Part shown: one piece after another, positions 43,948 through 52,296 of the stretch | How the letters are laid out: the number at the start of each line of letters is the position of its first letter | Numbering within the stretch: position 1 is the stretch's first letter | From: Leadbetterella sp964563435 | GTDB taxonomy: Bacteria > Bacteroidota > Bacteroidia > Cytophagales > Spirosomataceae | Assembly (NCBI GenBank): GCA_964563435.1 | Contig: CAZLXI010000005.1 | Coordinates: 1 to 64,000 of the forward strand | Direction of reading: 5' to 3' | Length of the DNA: 64,000 bases | Made by a program: the position numbers and the translations under genes | Notes under the pieces: model-generated | What the model saw: the letters and a program-made list of their open reading frames with translations, nothing else | Told to the model about the DNA's origin: nothing | Database searches by the model: none

Positions 43948-44993
43948 AAACAATATTCTTTCCCTTACTATTTCTCCTCTACTTTTCCGCCCGCGCCGAT
44001 AAGGTACTGGTAGCTTCCTGCTCCGAAGGAAAAGGCTGCACATTTTCCCTTTCGGATGTGGAAACGGACATGGCTCAGTCTTTCGGCGGAGAATATGAAA
44101 ACCTGAAACCCGGATCCGTACTGGTCTTCGGTCAGAAAAAAGACGGTACCGAATTCACGTATGTGGAAGATCATAAAACCCGTTCACAAATCGACCGGCA
44201 GTGGGGCGGCGACGGGTACACACAGATCTATCTCTTCGATCCTTTCATTCAGCCGGCTGACGGCACCTGGAAGGCGGAATACGGTAACCCCACAGGAAAT
44301 GAGTGCTATGGAATAGGAAATGTGGGAAGCTATATGAGCAAATTTATACGGCGGGGCCTGGAGGGTTCAGGAAATATTACCTTCCGCCAGCCGTTTTCTC
44401 CGGCTCAGCTTTTTCCTTCCACCCAAATGAAGTGGCATCAGACAGGCTATGGCCGGTATGCCGGCGTGATTGATTTTGGCAGTAACGAGCTGGCAGGATT
44501 TAAACTGCATTATACCATTCATGTGATCAGCCGGAAAAAGATAGAGACCGTATACACCATGACCATGAAGATTCCCACAAAAGGGCAATGTACGGGCGTT
44601 ATCCCGGTCACGTTCACCCTGGCAAAAGGACTTGAACACGATGGGGATATTCCGGAAGATGACGATCTTCTCCCGGTAAAACGCGGTAAAAAAGACAAGC
44701 CGGACCATCGGATTGAGCGCCTCAATGACGCAGACGATGATCTCTTACCCGTCAAACCCAAAAAGCAGGGAGATGACCTCCTGCCGGTAAAGTCACGGGC
44801 AAAGGAAAATGACCTGATGGAAGTAAAATCCAAAGATGACCTGTTACCCGTAAAAAGCGGCCAGAAACCAAAAACCAAAATTGACCGTCTGAACGACGCA
44901 GACGATGATCTCTTACCCGTCAAACCCAAAAAGCAGGGAGATGAGCTCCTGCCGGTAAAGTCGGGACAAACACCGAAAAAAAAGCAGAATTAA
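43944..44993 (+). CDS. Exported protein with repeated DDLLPVK motifs
   Basis: This 349-residue protein has a signal peptide (IFFPLLFLLYFSARA). Residues about 20-220 form a globular domain of unknown family (DKVLVASCSEGKGCTFSLSD; GSVLVFGQKKDG; IRRGLEGSGNITFRQPF). The C-terminal ~115 residues are low-complexity, with seven copies of D-[DE]-L-L-P-V-K or close variants joined by basic and acidic linkers. At DNA level two blocks of about 75 bases near 44717-44793 and 44891-44965 are nearly identical. ATG 43944 overlaps the upstream stop (ATGA). Function unknown; the repeats may bind a partner or be processed. Confidence 0.65.
   Translation: MKTIFFPLLFLLYFSARADKVLVASCSEGKGCTFSLSDVETDMAQSFGGEYENLKPGSVLVFGQKKDGTEFTYVEDHKTRSQIDRQWGGDGYTQIYLFDPFIQPADGTWKAEYGNPTGNECYGIGNVGSYMSKFIRRGLEGSGNITFRQPFSPAQLFPSTQMKWHQTGYGRYAGVIDFGSNELAGFKLHYTIHVISRKKIETVYTMTMKIPTKGQCTGVIPVTFTLAKGLEHDGDIPEDDDLLPVKRGKKDKPDHRIERLNDADDDLLPVKPKKQGDDLLPVKSRAKENDLMEVKSKDDLLPVKSGQKPKTKIDRLNDADDDLLPVKPKKQGDELLPVKSGQTPKKKQN
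44717..44965. repeat. Near-identical coding repeats in the LLPVK gene
   Basis: A block of about 75 bases (starting AATGACGCAGACGATGATCT) occurs at about 44717-44793 and again at about 44891-44965 with only a few differences. It encodes NDADDDLLPVKPKKQGD-x-LLPVK. This indicates a recent internal duplication. Confidence 0.75.
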
Positions 44994-45010
44994 GATTAAC
45001 TTACTTATCT

Positions 45011-45340
45011 ATGGAAAATCAGATCAATGAGGGCAAAACTGCCGCTATCCTGGCCTATATCACCATCATCGGGTGGATAGCCGCCTTTGTGATGAACAAT
45101 GAAAAGAAAAACCCCTTTGCCGCCTTTCACCTGAGACAGGGCCTGGGCATCTTTCTCACCGGGTTTGCGTTCTCCTTCGTCAATATCATCCCCCTGCTGG
45201 GGCAAATTGTATTCCTGGCCGGTATCATCTTCCTGTTCATCCTATGGATCACCGGGCTGATGAATGCCCTGAACGGGAAAGAAAAACCGGTCATGTTCCT
45301 GGGAGAAAAATACAATCAATGGTTTAGCTCGATTCAATAG
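45011..45340 (+). CDS. DUF4870/Tic20-like small membrane protein
   Basis: This 109-residue protein has about three or four hydrophobic segments (TAAILAYITIIGWIAAFVM; GLGIFLTGFAFSFVNIIPLL; IVFLAGIIFLFILWITGLM). The motif NPFAAFHLRQGLGIF near residue 35, just before the second helix, and the end GEKYNQWF fit the DUF4870 family related to Tic20. Function is unknown. It lies 17 bases after the LLPVK gene. Confidence 0.75.
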   Translation: MENQINEGKTAAILAYITIIGWIAAFVMNNEKKNPFAAFHLRQGLGIFLTGFAFSFVNIIPLLGQIVFLAGIIFLFILWITGLMNALNGKEKPVMFLGEKYNQWFSSIQ

Positions 45341-45392
45341 CTGTGAGCCTTGAGCTGTGAGCCACGTGACTCATAGCTCAGGGCTCATAGCT
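45339..45392. repeat. Long hairpin after the DUF4870 gene
   Basis: Arms of 23 bases (AGCTGTGAGCC... and its complement GGCTCATAGCT...) match at 20 positions, and the mismatches would be G-U pairs in RNA. It may be a terminator or processing signal. Confidence 0.6.
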
Positions 45393-45406
45393 CAAATTAT
45401 ACAACA

Positions 45407-46192
45407 ATGAAAAAATACCTGATGATCTTAACTGTGGCCCTCCTGTGGGCCTGCTCCGGAAAGAAAGACGGAGAGAATACAGGAACTATCGGCGGAATTG
45501 ATGTGGAAGGCGCTATCAAAGATGCCGAAAGTCGCCGAAGTGCAGATCCCAATGCCTCAGGCGGGAACAAATGCCTGATGGGCTATCAGACAAAACTGGA
45601 TCAGCTGCTCACCGCCGATATGGTGATTCGTGCCACCGGGTTTTCGGAGGAAAAAATGGACAGTTCTTACGTCCGGATCATGGGACCGGCCTATCATGAG
45701 GTGAACTATAAATTTAAAAACAGCCGCATGGGAGAAGTTCGCGGACTGAAAGGCCTGTACCCTGTGAAAGACCAGGTTTCCCTGGGCAGTATTAAACCCA
45801 TGTCACTCACCCAGTTCAAAGACAGCTACCGGGTCATGACAGAAGAAGAGGAGCAAATCGCCAAAGACGCGTTTGAAGAAGTATCTGAAGGGAAAAGCGG
45901 AGACAGGCAGGCCGATGAAGCCCTGAAAAAGGCTAAAGAAGCGAATATAGACAAAGAAACCGTTAAAAAAGCGGGTGGAGCCCTGATGGATGTCTTTAAG
46001 GAAGTATCGGAGGGTTACCGGGTAGAAAAAGACCTGGGCGATGCCGCCCGGTGGAATGTGGCCACCAACCGGATGACCATATTACAAAACGGCGTTCAAT
46101 TCGAACTTTATGTAGAGGTCGGTAACGATGAAGCAAAAAACAGGGAAACAGCACGGGCTATCGCCACAGAAATTCTGAAAAAATGCGACTGA
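45407..46192 (+). CDS. Lipoprotein of unknown function, second of a paralogous pair
   Basis: This 261-residue protein has a lipoprotein signal (LMILTVALLWAC, lipid Cys near 16). A helical, charged middle part (EEEEQIAKDAFEEVSEGKSG; ADEALKKAKEANIDKETVKK) leads to the C-terminal domain DLGDAARWNVATNRMTILQN then GVQFELYVEVGNDEAKNRET, homologous to the lipoprotein at 43219-43947. Function is unknown. It overlaps the next gene by 10 bases. Confidence 0.65.
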   Translation: MKKYLMILTVALLWACSGKKDGENTGTIGGIDVEGAIKDAESRRSADPNASGGNKCLMGYQTKLDQLLTADMVIRATGFSEEKMDSSYVRIMGPAYHEVNYKFKNSRMGEVRGLKGLYPVKDQVSLGSIKPMSLTQFKDSYRVMTEEEEQIAKDAFEEVSEGKSGDRQADEALKKAKEANIDKETVKKAGGALMDVFKEVSEGYRVEKDLGDAARWNVATNRMTILQNGVQFELYVEVGNDEAKNRETARAIATEILKKCD

Positions 46193-46902
46193 TCCTGTTA
46201 CTGTTACTGACTGTGATCGGCCGGATGGCTGCCTGCGGGCAGCACCGGGAGGGCACTTATCAGACCAACTATGGTATCGTTAAACGGGTAGAAGAAAGCT
46301 CGCAAAGTCGCCCTAAAAAAGCAGAATCCCTGAATTTCACCGAAGTATGGGTCTGGGAGTACCGGGATCCTGACGGGAATACCGAAGAAATGGCCATTTA
46401 CCACCACCCTAAAAAGAATTACTGGCTGTTTACTCCCGAAGCTTACGGATCAACAGATGAGATGACCGAATGGATTTTGGCCAAACCCAGCGGGGAATAT
46501 ATCCAGCGGTACAGGGATGAAGACGGGCAGGATAAAACCATATCCCACCTCCTGCAATTCCACACGCCGGCGCAGCTTCCGGCTCATTACAGGAGCACCG
46601 GCACTTCCCGGACCTACAGCGATAAATCCTATGGTTTTCCGGAACTGAAAGGAAAGGCCTATGAAGTCAGGTTTGAAAAAACCACTGATCAAGCCCGGTA
46701 TTATATTGGTGAAGTCAGAAAAAACATGCTGCCCGTTTATTATTTCAACCGCCTGGATACGGAAGCAAAGTTGCCCGTAATTTTCCCCACGGATCTCCCC
46801 GGTAACCGGCTGGTGCTCGAAGAAGAGGCCCGTTCAGGGGGGAAGGATACCGGCTACAGGTTCAGGTTTATTTCCCATACCGAATATTATATCAGAATGT
46901 AA
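46183..46902 (+). CDS. Exported hypothetical protein
   Basis: This 239-residue protein starts with a signal sequence (LILLLLLTVIGRMAAC), where MAAC may be a lipobox. The mature part is rich in aromatic and charged residues (TEVWVWEYRDPDGNTEEMAI; YHHPKKNYWLF). I recognise no family. ATG 46183 lies inside the end of the previous gene, so translation is coupled. A terminator follows and ends the OmpA-led cluster. Confidence 0.6.
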   Translation: MRLILLLLLTVIGRMAACGQHREGTYQTNYGIVKRVEESSQSRPKKAESLNFTEVWVWEYRDPDGNTEEMAIYHHPKKNYWLFTPEAYGSTDEMTEWILAKPSGEYIQRYRDEDGQDKTISHLLQFHTPAQLPAHYRSTGTSRTYSDKSYGFPELKGKAYEVRFEKTTDQARYYIGEVRKNMLPVYYFNRLDTEAKLPVIFPTDLPGNRLVLEEEARSGGKDTGYRFRFISHTEYYIRM

Positions 46903-46908
46903 GTCGGT

Positions 46909-46940
46909 GGCAGGAACAGGCCTGAAATCCTGTTCCTGCC
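46909..46940 (+). terminator. Terminator at the end of the OmpA-led cluster
   Basis: GGCAGGAACAGG and CCTGTTCCTGCC pair perfectly over 12 bases across an 8-base loop. It lies between the plus-strand cluster and the convergent CE12-GH28 gene and may serve both. Confidence 0.75.
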
Positions 46941-46946
46941 GGCCGG

Positions 46947-49289
46947 CTATTTTTCCAGGAATTCCCCTTTTTTAGCATTATTGGTAAAGATCACCTTATT
47001 GCGGGCCCGGGAAACGTCTGTGCCCGTAAGTTTCACCTTGCGGCTTCTTTCTCCGTTCAGCTCCAGCAGGGTTTCTTTTTCACCTGACCACCGAATGTTA
47101 TCCAGGAGAATGTTCTTACCGTTCTGTACCTGCATCACTTTAGGTGAACGGGCAAAAAGGCCGATATTCCTGAGGGTTATATTCTCTGCTTCAATACATA
47201 CCAGCCCTTTATCAGAAGTAAAGTTACTGTTCTCTATGATGATATTCTTAATGTTCATTTCGGGCAGTCCCCGAAGCATAATGGCCGTGGCGGCTCCGTG
47301 ACAAACTACATTACGGATGTGAAAATCCCTGAATTGGGGAGTCCCTGCATTTACGGGCTCCGCTTTTATTTCCGGCAGGTCGTTTTTATCGCCGTCCAGC
47401 GGCACAGGGTCTTTTGCCTCATAGTACATATCGAAGAGAATGGCTTCGCCGGGGATACTGTTCATGGCAATATCGGAAATGTAGATTTTCTCTACCACGC
47501 CGCCCCTGTCACGCTTGGTTTTGAAACGCAAGCCTATATCCGTACCCAGGAAACTACAGTTATTTACGTACAGGTTTTTCACTCCGCCTGACATCTCTGA
47601 ACCAATCACAAAACCGCCGTGTGCGTGAAATACCGTGGTATTCTTCACAATGATGTTTTCGGTAGGCACGCCGCGCTTCCTTCCCTGTTCATCCCTGCCC
47701 GATTTGATAGTGATAGCGTCATCGCCCGTATCGAAAGTACAGCCGTCTACCACTCCATACCGGCACGACTCCAGGTCAAGAGCGTCATTGTTCTGCCCGA
47801 ACCAGGGATTTCTGACGTTTACTCCCCGGATTGTAATATGATTAGTAAGCAATGGATGGAGTGTCCATGCAGGCGAATTCTGGAAAGTCACGCCTTCTAT
47901 CAACACATTTTCGCATTCCGTTATGCTGATCATATTCGGGCGTAGAAAGTCGCGTATAGCTACATAATCCTCTTTCGTTTTACCTGGGGCCCACAAGTTG
48001 GCCCATTCTTTGGCCTCTTCATTTCCGTAGCGTGACTGCTCGGTAGGGTACCAGGCCTCACTGTTCTTTCCCAATACACCTCCGCTCTCCACCAGCTTAC
48101 GCCACTGGGTAGAGGTAAGTTTGTTTTTCTTCACCTGTTTCCAGACTTCCCCCGAACCGTCCATGATTCCCTCGCCGGTGATGGCTATATTTTCGAGACC
48201 AACTGCCCAAACCGGTGCGTGACAGCGAAACGCTTTCTGACCCTCCCAGGTAGTTTCTACCACGGGGTAATGATCACGGTTATTGCTGAACTGCAATAAT
48301 GCCCCCCGCTGCAGGTGGAGATTTACGTTACTTTTTAACTTCAGGGGGCCCGTAAGCCATACACCTGCAGGAATCAGCACCGTACCGCCACCGGCGGCAT
48401 TTGCCTGTTCTATGGCCTGGGTAATAGCCCCTGTATTCAGCGTTATGCCATCTGCTTTGGCCCCGTAGCGGGCAATATTGAATGTATCCTTGCGGAAATA
48501 CGGTTCATAAGTGACCGGCAACTGGTACTCCCTGGTCTCCGGATAAACGGATTTTTTCAGGAAATTACGCAGCGGGTGGACCTGCTTCATGAGTTCATCC
48601 GCCACGGTATTAGCCATTAGGGCTGCTCCATAGGGTGAAAAATGAGTATTATCGCTTATCCCGTCCGGAAATTTGGGAAATACCCCTCCCGGGTAATGCA
48701 TAAAGATCTTTTTTGAGCTTTTCTCCCCCTGCTCTTCCAGAATTTTCCAACTGGCCGTGTGCATGTCTATCAACGTGAGGCGATGTTTCTGAGCCACTTC
48801 CCGGGCCACGGCCGGATATTCGCCGTGCTGGTCCACCAGCTTCCCGTCCTGGTCAAATTTTCTCCGCATCACCGGTGTAAGAATCACCGGCACTGCTCCT
48901 TTGGCTTCTGCTTCCCGGATGTATCTTTCCAGGTTGGCCCTGTAGTCGGTTTGAGCAGCCGCATAACGGAGGGTATCGTCAGCTTTCTGGTCATTATGCC
49001 CGAACTGGATAAAGACATAATCCCCTTTACGCAGCTGATCATGTACGGCTTTCCAGTGACCCAGGGTCCGGAAGCTTTTGGTGCTTCGCCCGTTTACAGC
49101 ATGGTTCTGAATTTCCACGGCCTCAGTAAAAAGCCGGTGAAACACCTGTCCCCATCCTGTTTCCGGGACATCTACAGGCCTTTTATTGGCCATGGTGGAA
49201 TCACCAATCAGGAAGATCCGCTGTTTTACCGTATCGGTTTTGAAGCCGGCCAGCACTACCAGCAATAGCAGGATGAAGAATCTGTTCAT
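46947..49289 (-). CDS. Fused rhamnogalacturonan acetylesterase (CE12) and polygalacturonase (GH28)
   Basis: This 780-residue exported enzyme joins two activities. After the signal peptide (FFILLLLVVLAGFKTD) an SGNH hydrolase covers about residues 20-235: catalytic Ser in IFLIGDSTMANKRP, oxyanion FIQFGHNDQ, and the Asp/His dyad in DNTHFSPYGAAL. The GH28 beta-helix covers about 255-780: NNDALDLESCRYG, FDTGDDAITIKSGRD, FHAHGGFVIGSEMSGG and GLRFKTKRDRGG match the NxD, GDD, GHG-like and RxK motifs. It would deacetylate and cut pectin chains. It lies in an operon with kduD and kduI. Confidence 0.9.
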   Translation of the reverse strand: MNRFFILLLLVVLAGFKTDTVKQRIFLIGDSTMANKRPVDVPETGWGQVFHRLFTEAVEIQNHAVNGRSTKSFRTLGHWKAVHDQLRKGDYVFIQFGHNDQKADDTLRYAAAQTDYRANLERYIREAEAKGAVPVILTPVMRRKFDQDGKLVDQHGEYPAVAREVAQKHRLTLIDMHTASWKILEEQGEKSSKKIFMHYPGGVFPKFPDGISDNTHFSPYGAALMANTVADELMKQVHPLRNFLKKSVYPETREYQLPVTYEPYFRKDTFNIARYGAKADGITLNTGAITQAIEQANAAGGGTVLIPAGVWLTGPLKLKSNVNLHLQRGALLQFSNNRDHYPVVETTWEGQKAFRCHAPVWAVGLENIAITGEGIMDGSGEVWKQVKKNKLTSTQWRKLVESGGVLGKNSEAWYPTEQSRYGNEEAKEWANLWAPGKTKEDYVAIRDFLRPNMISITECENVLIEGVTFQNSPAWTLHPLLTNHITIRGVNVRNPWFGQNNDALDLESCRYGVVDGCTFDTGDDAITIKSGRDEQGRKRGVPTENIIVKNTTVFHAHGGFVIGSEMSGGVKNLYVNNCSFLGTDIGLRFKTKRDRGGVVEKIYISDIAMNSIPGEAILFDMYYEAKDPVPLDGDKNDLPEIKAEPVNAGTPQFRDFHIRNVVCHGAATAIMLRGLPEMNIKNIIIENSNFTSDKGLVCIEAENITLRNIGLFARSPKVMQVQNGKNILLDNIRWSGEKETLLELNGERSRKVKLTGTDVSRARNKVIFTNNAKKGEFLEK

Positions 49290-49323
49290 TTATTTAAGGT
49301 ATCAGGAAGGTTAGAAAAGAGGG

Positions 49324-49372
49324 GATACAGAGGCGTCTCTGTATCACCCTTACTCCCGGAAAAACTCCGGGA
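49324..49372 (-). other. Two hairpins between kduI and the CE12-GH28 gene
   Basis: GATACAGAG and CTCTGTATC pair across GCGT at 49324-49345. TCCCGGA and TCCGGGA pair across AAAAC at 49354-49372. They lie in the 90-base spacer inside the operon and may reduce expression of the downstream gene or shape RNA processing. No T-run follows, so full termination is unlikely. Confidence 0.5.
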
Positions 49373-49379
49373 AAGCGTA

Positions 49380-50210
49380 CTATCTCAGATCTTTTAAATC
49401 CACAAAATCCATATCGGTGTAGTCCTTATTCTCTCCGCCCATTCCCCAGATAAAGGAATAGCTGGCTGAACCGGCACCCGAGTGGATCGACCATGGCGGG
49501 GAAATTATGGCCTGGTGATTCCTTAGCCACATGTGGCGGGTTTCATCCGGTTTCCCCATGAAGTGCATTACCCCGTGGTTTTCGTTTACATCAAAATACA
49601 AATAGATCTCCGCCCGGCGGTCATGCACATGAGGCGGCATGGTATTCCAGATACTGCCGTTATGCAGGATGGTCAGGCCCATCACCAGCTGGCAACTGTC
49701 TATGCCGTCAGCATGAATATACTTATAGACCGTACGGTGGTTGGATGTCTCCGGGGCCCCGATCGTCATAGGAAAGGCCTGTTCCTTGGTGTACAGGGTA
49801 GTAGGATATTCCTTATGGGCCGGAGCAGAGAGCAGGTAAAACAGGGCCGGATCTGCTGCATCGGCCGATTCAAACCGCACGGTTTCCGTCCCCTTACCCA
49901 CGTAGAGACAGCTCAGTTTCTCCAGTTCCCATGAGGCGCCGTCAGTCGTCACTTTCCCTTTTCCGCCTACATTAATAATCCCCAGCTCTCTTCTTTCGAG
50001 AAAAAAGTCGCTCTTGAGCGGATCATAGGCAGGCAGCGTCAGCGCCTTACTGACCGGTTTGGCCCCGCCCACGATCAGCCGGTCGTAGTGCGTGTAAACG
50101 AGCTCAATGGCATCGTCGCTGAAAATGGTCTCTACCAGGAAATTCTCTCTTAATTCGCGGGTATTCATTCTTTCCACTTCGCGTGGACTACTTTCATATC
50201 GTATTTGCAT
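49380..50210 (-). CDS. kduI: 5-dehydro-4-deoxy-D-glucuronate isomerase
   Basis: This 276-residue zinc enzyme of the cupin type isomerises 5-keto-4-deoxyuronate (from unsaturated uronates) to 3-deoxy-glycero-hexodiulosonate. YESSPREVERMNTRELRENF near the start and the metal site MPPHVHDRRAEIYLYF near 190 with WSIHSGAG near 240 are characteristic. I chose ATG 50210 (MQIRYESSP); the longer frame from 50243 overlaps kduD. Length matches the E. coli enzyme closely. Confidence 0.94.
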   Translation of the reverse strand: MQIRYESSPREVERMNTRELRENFLVETIFSDDAIELVYTHYDRLIVGGAKPVSKALTLPAYDPLKSDFFLERRELGIINVGGKGKVTTDGASWELEKLSCLYVGKGTETVRFESADAADPALFYLLSAPAHKEYPTTLYTKEQAFPMTIGAPETSNHRTVYKYIHADGIDSCQLVMGLTILHNGSIWNTMPPHVHDRRAEIYLYFDVNENHGVMHFMGKPDETRHMWLRNHQAIISPPWSIHSGAGSASYSFIWGMGGENKDYTDMDFVDLKDLR

Positions 50211-50227
50211 ATCAAATTTTGATTTAA

Positions 50228-50989
50228 TTATCTTCCCATCCATCCGCCGTCTACGGTCATGATGGTCCCTTGTACGTAATCGGAAGCTTTCGAACTTAAA
50301 AATACCGCAGGACCCTTAAAATCATCCGTCAGCCCCCATCTGCCCGCGGGAATTCTGTCGAGAATAGACCGGCTTCTGTCCGGATCATTCCGGAGCGCCT
50401 CCGTATTATCGGTAGCAATGTACCCCGGGGCTATGCCGTTCACATTCACTCCTTTGGAGGCCCACTCATTGGCAAAAGCCTTGACCAGTGAGCCCACAGC
50501 GCCTTTACTGGCGGCATACCCCGGCACATTGATCCCCCCCTGGAAGGTCAGCAGCGAGGCCGTAAAAATGATCTTTCCGCTTCCCCGGTTAACCATTTCC
50601 CTGCCAATCTCCCGGGTGATCAAAAACTGCGCATTCAGGTTAATATTGATCACTTTATCCCAATATTCATCGGAATGCTCCGCTGCGGGAGCCCGCAAAA
50701 TGGTTCCTGCGTTATTGATCAGGATATCGATGGCCGGATGCTCTGCCTTCACCCGGTTCAGAAACCGGTAAAGCGCATCCCGGTCGTTAAAATCTGCCTG
50801 GTAGGCCCAAAATTTCCGACCCAGTCTTTCTACTTCTTTCTGTACATCCGAACCTCCTGATGGCATATTTCCCGAAACCCCGATAATATCAGCGCCCGCT
50901 TCCGCCAGTCCTTCCGCCATGGCCTTACCGATTCCCCGGTTACACCCCGTAACCAACGCTGTTTTTCCTGTGAGATCAAATAGGTTCAT
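50228..50989 (-). CDS. kduD: 2-deoxy-D-gluconate / KDG-forming 3-dehydrogenase (SDR)
   Basis: This 253-residue short-chain dehydrogenase reduces the KduI product to KDG. The cofactor motif TGCNRGIGKAMAEGLAEAG is near residue 13, NNAG near 90, the active site YAASKGAVGSL near 155, and the KduD-like GYIATDNTEALRNDPDRS near 190. It is the first gene of the operon kduD, kduI, CE12-GH28 and diverges from the lacI-type gene. Confidence 0.92.
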   Translation of the reverse strand: MNLFDLTGKTALVTGCNRGIGKAMAEGLAEAGADIIGVSGNMPSGGSDVQKEVERLGRKFWAYQADFNDRDALYRFLNRVKAEHPAIDILINNAGTILRAPAAEHSDEYWDKVININLNAQFLITREIGREMVNRGSGKIIFTASLLTFQGGINVPGYAASKGAVGSLVKAFANEWASKGVNVNGIAPGYIATDNTEALRNDPDRSRSILDRIPAGRWGLTDDFKGPAVFLSSKASDYVQGTIMTVDGGWMGR

Positions 50990-51101
50990 TTTGTACTATT
51001 TAAAGATATTATTTTTCCAAGAAATTATATGTTCAAGCTTTAATAAACCGTAAGAATATGGACAATAAATGCATGAAACAAACTATCTTCTTTAAAATTT
51101 T

Positions 51102-51116
51102 ATGCAAACGTTACCG
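51102..51116. promoter_or_regulatory. Candidate LacI-type operator between kduD and the regulator gene
   Basis: ATGCAAACGTTACCG is the exact reverse complement of the site at 21519-21533. It lies about 115 bases upstream of both divergent genes, so it can control kduD-kduI-GH28 and the regulator itself. The rest of 50990-51230 is AT-rich with no gene. Confidence 0.75.
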
Positions 51117-51230
51117 GACACCCCGGATTACTCCTGCCCTGAAAAGAAATAACCGACTTATATTGGTTATTTGCTCCATAAAACCGATATTTACTACGTG
51201 CCAAAAAATAAAAGGGCATCCGATTGAAAA

Positions 51231-52247
51231 TTGTATAAAAATCAGAATAGTGTGGGGTCAATAACGATCAAGGATATTGCTAAGGCTTTGAACATTTCGA
51301 TATCAACCGTCTCCCGGGCTTTACGGGACAGTTACGATATCAATGCGGAAACCAAAAAGATGGTAGTGGAATATGCTGAAAAGATGAACTACCGTCCCAA
51401 CCCCATTGCTCTCAGCCTGAAGGAGAACAAAAGCAGGTCGATTGGTGTGATTGTTCCGGAAATCGCCAATACCTTTTTTTCCCAGGCCATCAATGGCATA
51501 GAAGAGATTGCTTATGAAAGAGGCTACCATGTGGTGATCTTCCAGAGCCATGAATCACAGGAAAGGGAGATCGCCAATATACAGCATCTTTTTGCGCGTA
51601 AAGTAGACGGGCTGCTGATCTCCCTCACCGGCTCCCATAAAGACATCAGCCACCTGGACGATTACCGTCAGAGCAACTTCCCGATCGTTTACTTTGACAG
51701 GGTACCGGAAACCAGCGAAGCGCATAAAGTGGTAGTGGATAATTTCGAGGGAGCATTCAAAGCCACGGAGCACCTTATCGGGAAAGGAAAAAGGACCATC
51801 GCCCATATTACCAGCCCCCCTACCCTGTCGATCACCCAGGAAAGAATGGCCGGATACAAAAGTGCCCTTGAAAAACACGGCCTGCCGGTAAGGGAGGATC
51901 TGATCAAATATTGCAGTTTCCGGCCGGAAGAAGCCGAAGAAGCCATCCGCAACCTCCTGAAAAATGAAAAACCTGACGCCGTCTTTATAGGAAGTGACCG
52001 CCTGTCTCTGGGTTGCTTCCAGGCCTATAAAAAGCTCGTGGAAGGTAACCCGGAAGACATTACCCTCATCGGCTTTACCAACCTGGGAGTAGCCCACCTG
52101 CTTGAGCCGCCCCTGAGTACGATCGTACAGCCGGCCATGACCATCGGTCAGAAAGCAGCGGAGATCCTGCTGGACGAAATAGAGAACAAACGTAAAGGAA
52201 AAGGATTTGAGACGGTGGTATTGGGAACAGAACTGAATATACGATGA
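51231..52247 (+). CDS. LacI-family transcriptional regulator of the pectin locus
   Basis: This 338-residue repressor has an N-terminal helix-turn-helix (ITIKDIAKALNISISTVSRA; helix linker MNYRPNPIALSLKENKSRSI) and a periplasmic-binding-like effector domain (GVIVPEIANTFFSQAINGIE; FARKVDGLLISLTG; KPDAVFIGSDRLSLGCF; PPLSTIVQPAMTIGQKAAEI). No ATG is available: translation must start at TTG 51231 or GTG 51252. The candidate operator at 51102 suggests autoregulation. The inducer is probably KDG or an uronate, by analogy with family members in pectin loci; this is inference. Confidence 0.88.
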   Translation: MYKNQNSVGSITIKDIAKALNISISTVSRALRDSYDINAETKKMVVEYAEKMNYRPNPIALSLKENKSRSIGVIVPEIANTFFSQAINGIEEIAYERGYHVVIFQSHESQEREIANIQHLFARKVDGLLISLTGSHKDISHLDDYRQSNFPIVYFDRVPETSEAHKVVVDNFEGAFKATEHLIGKGKRTIAHITSPPTLSITQERMAGYKSALEKHGLPVREDLIKYCSFRPEEAEEAIRNLLKNEKPDAVFIGSDRLSLGCFQAYKKLVEGNPEDITLIGFTNLGVAHLLEPPLSTIVQPAMTIGQKAAEILLDEIENKRKGKGFETVVLGTELNIR

Positions 52248-52296
52248 TGAGCTTCGAAATGTGGTTATTGTTTGTCCGGATAAAAGACCGCGGCGG

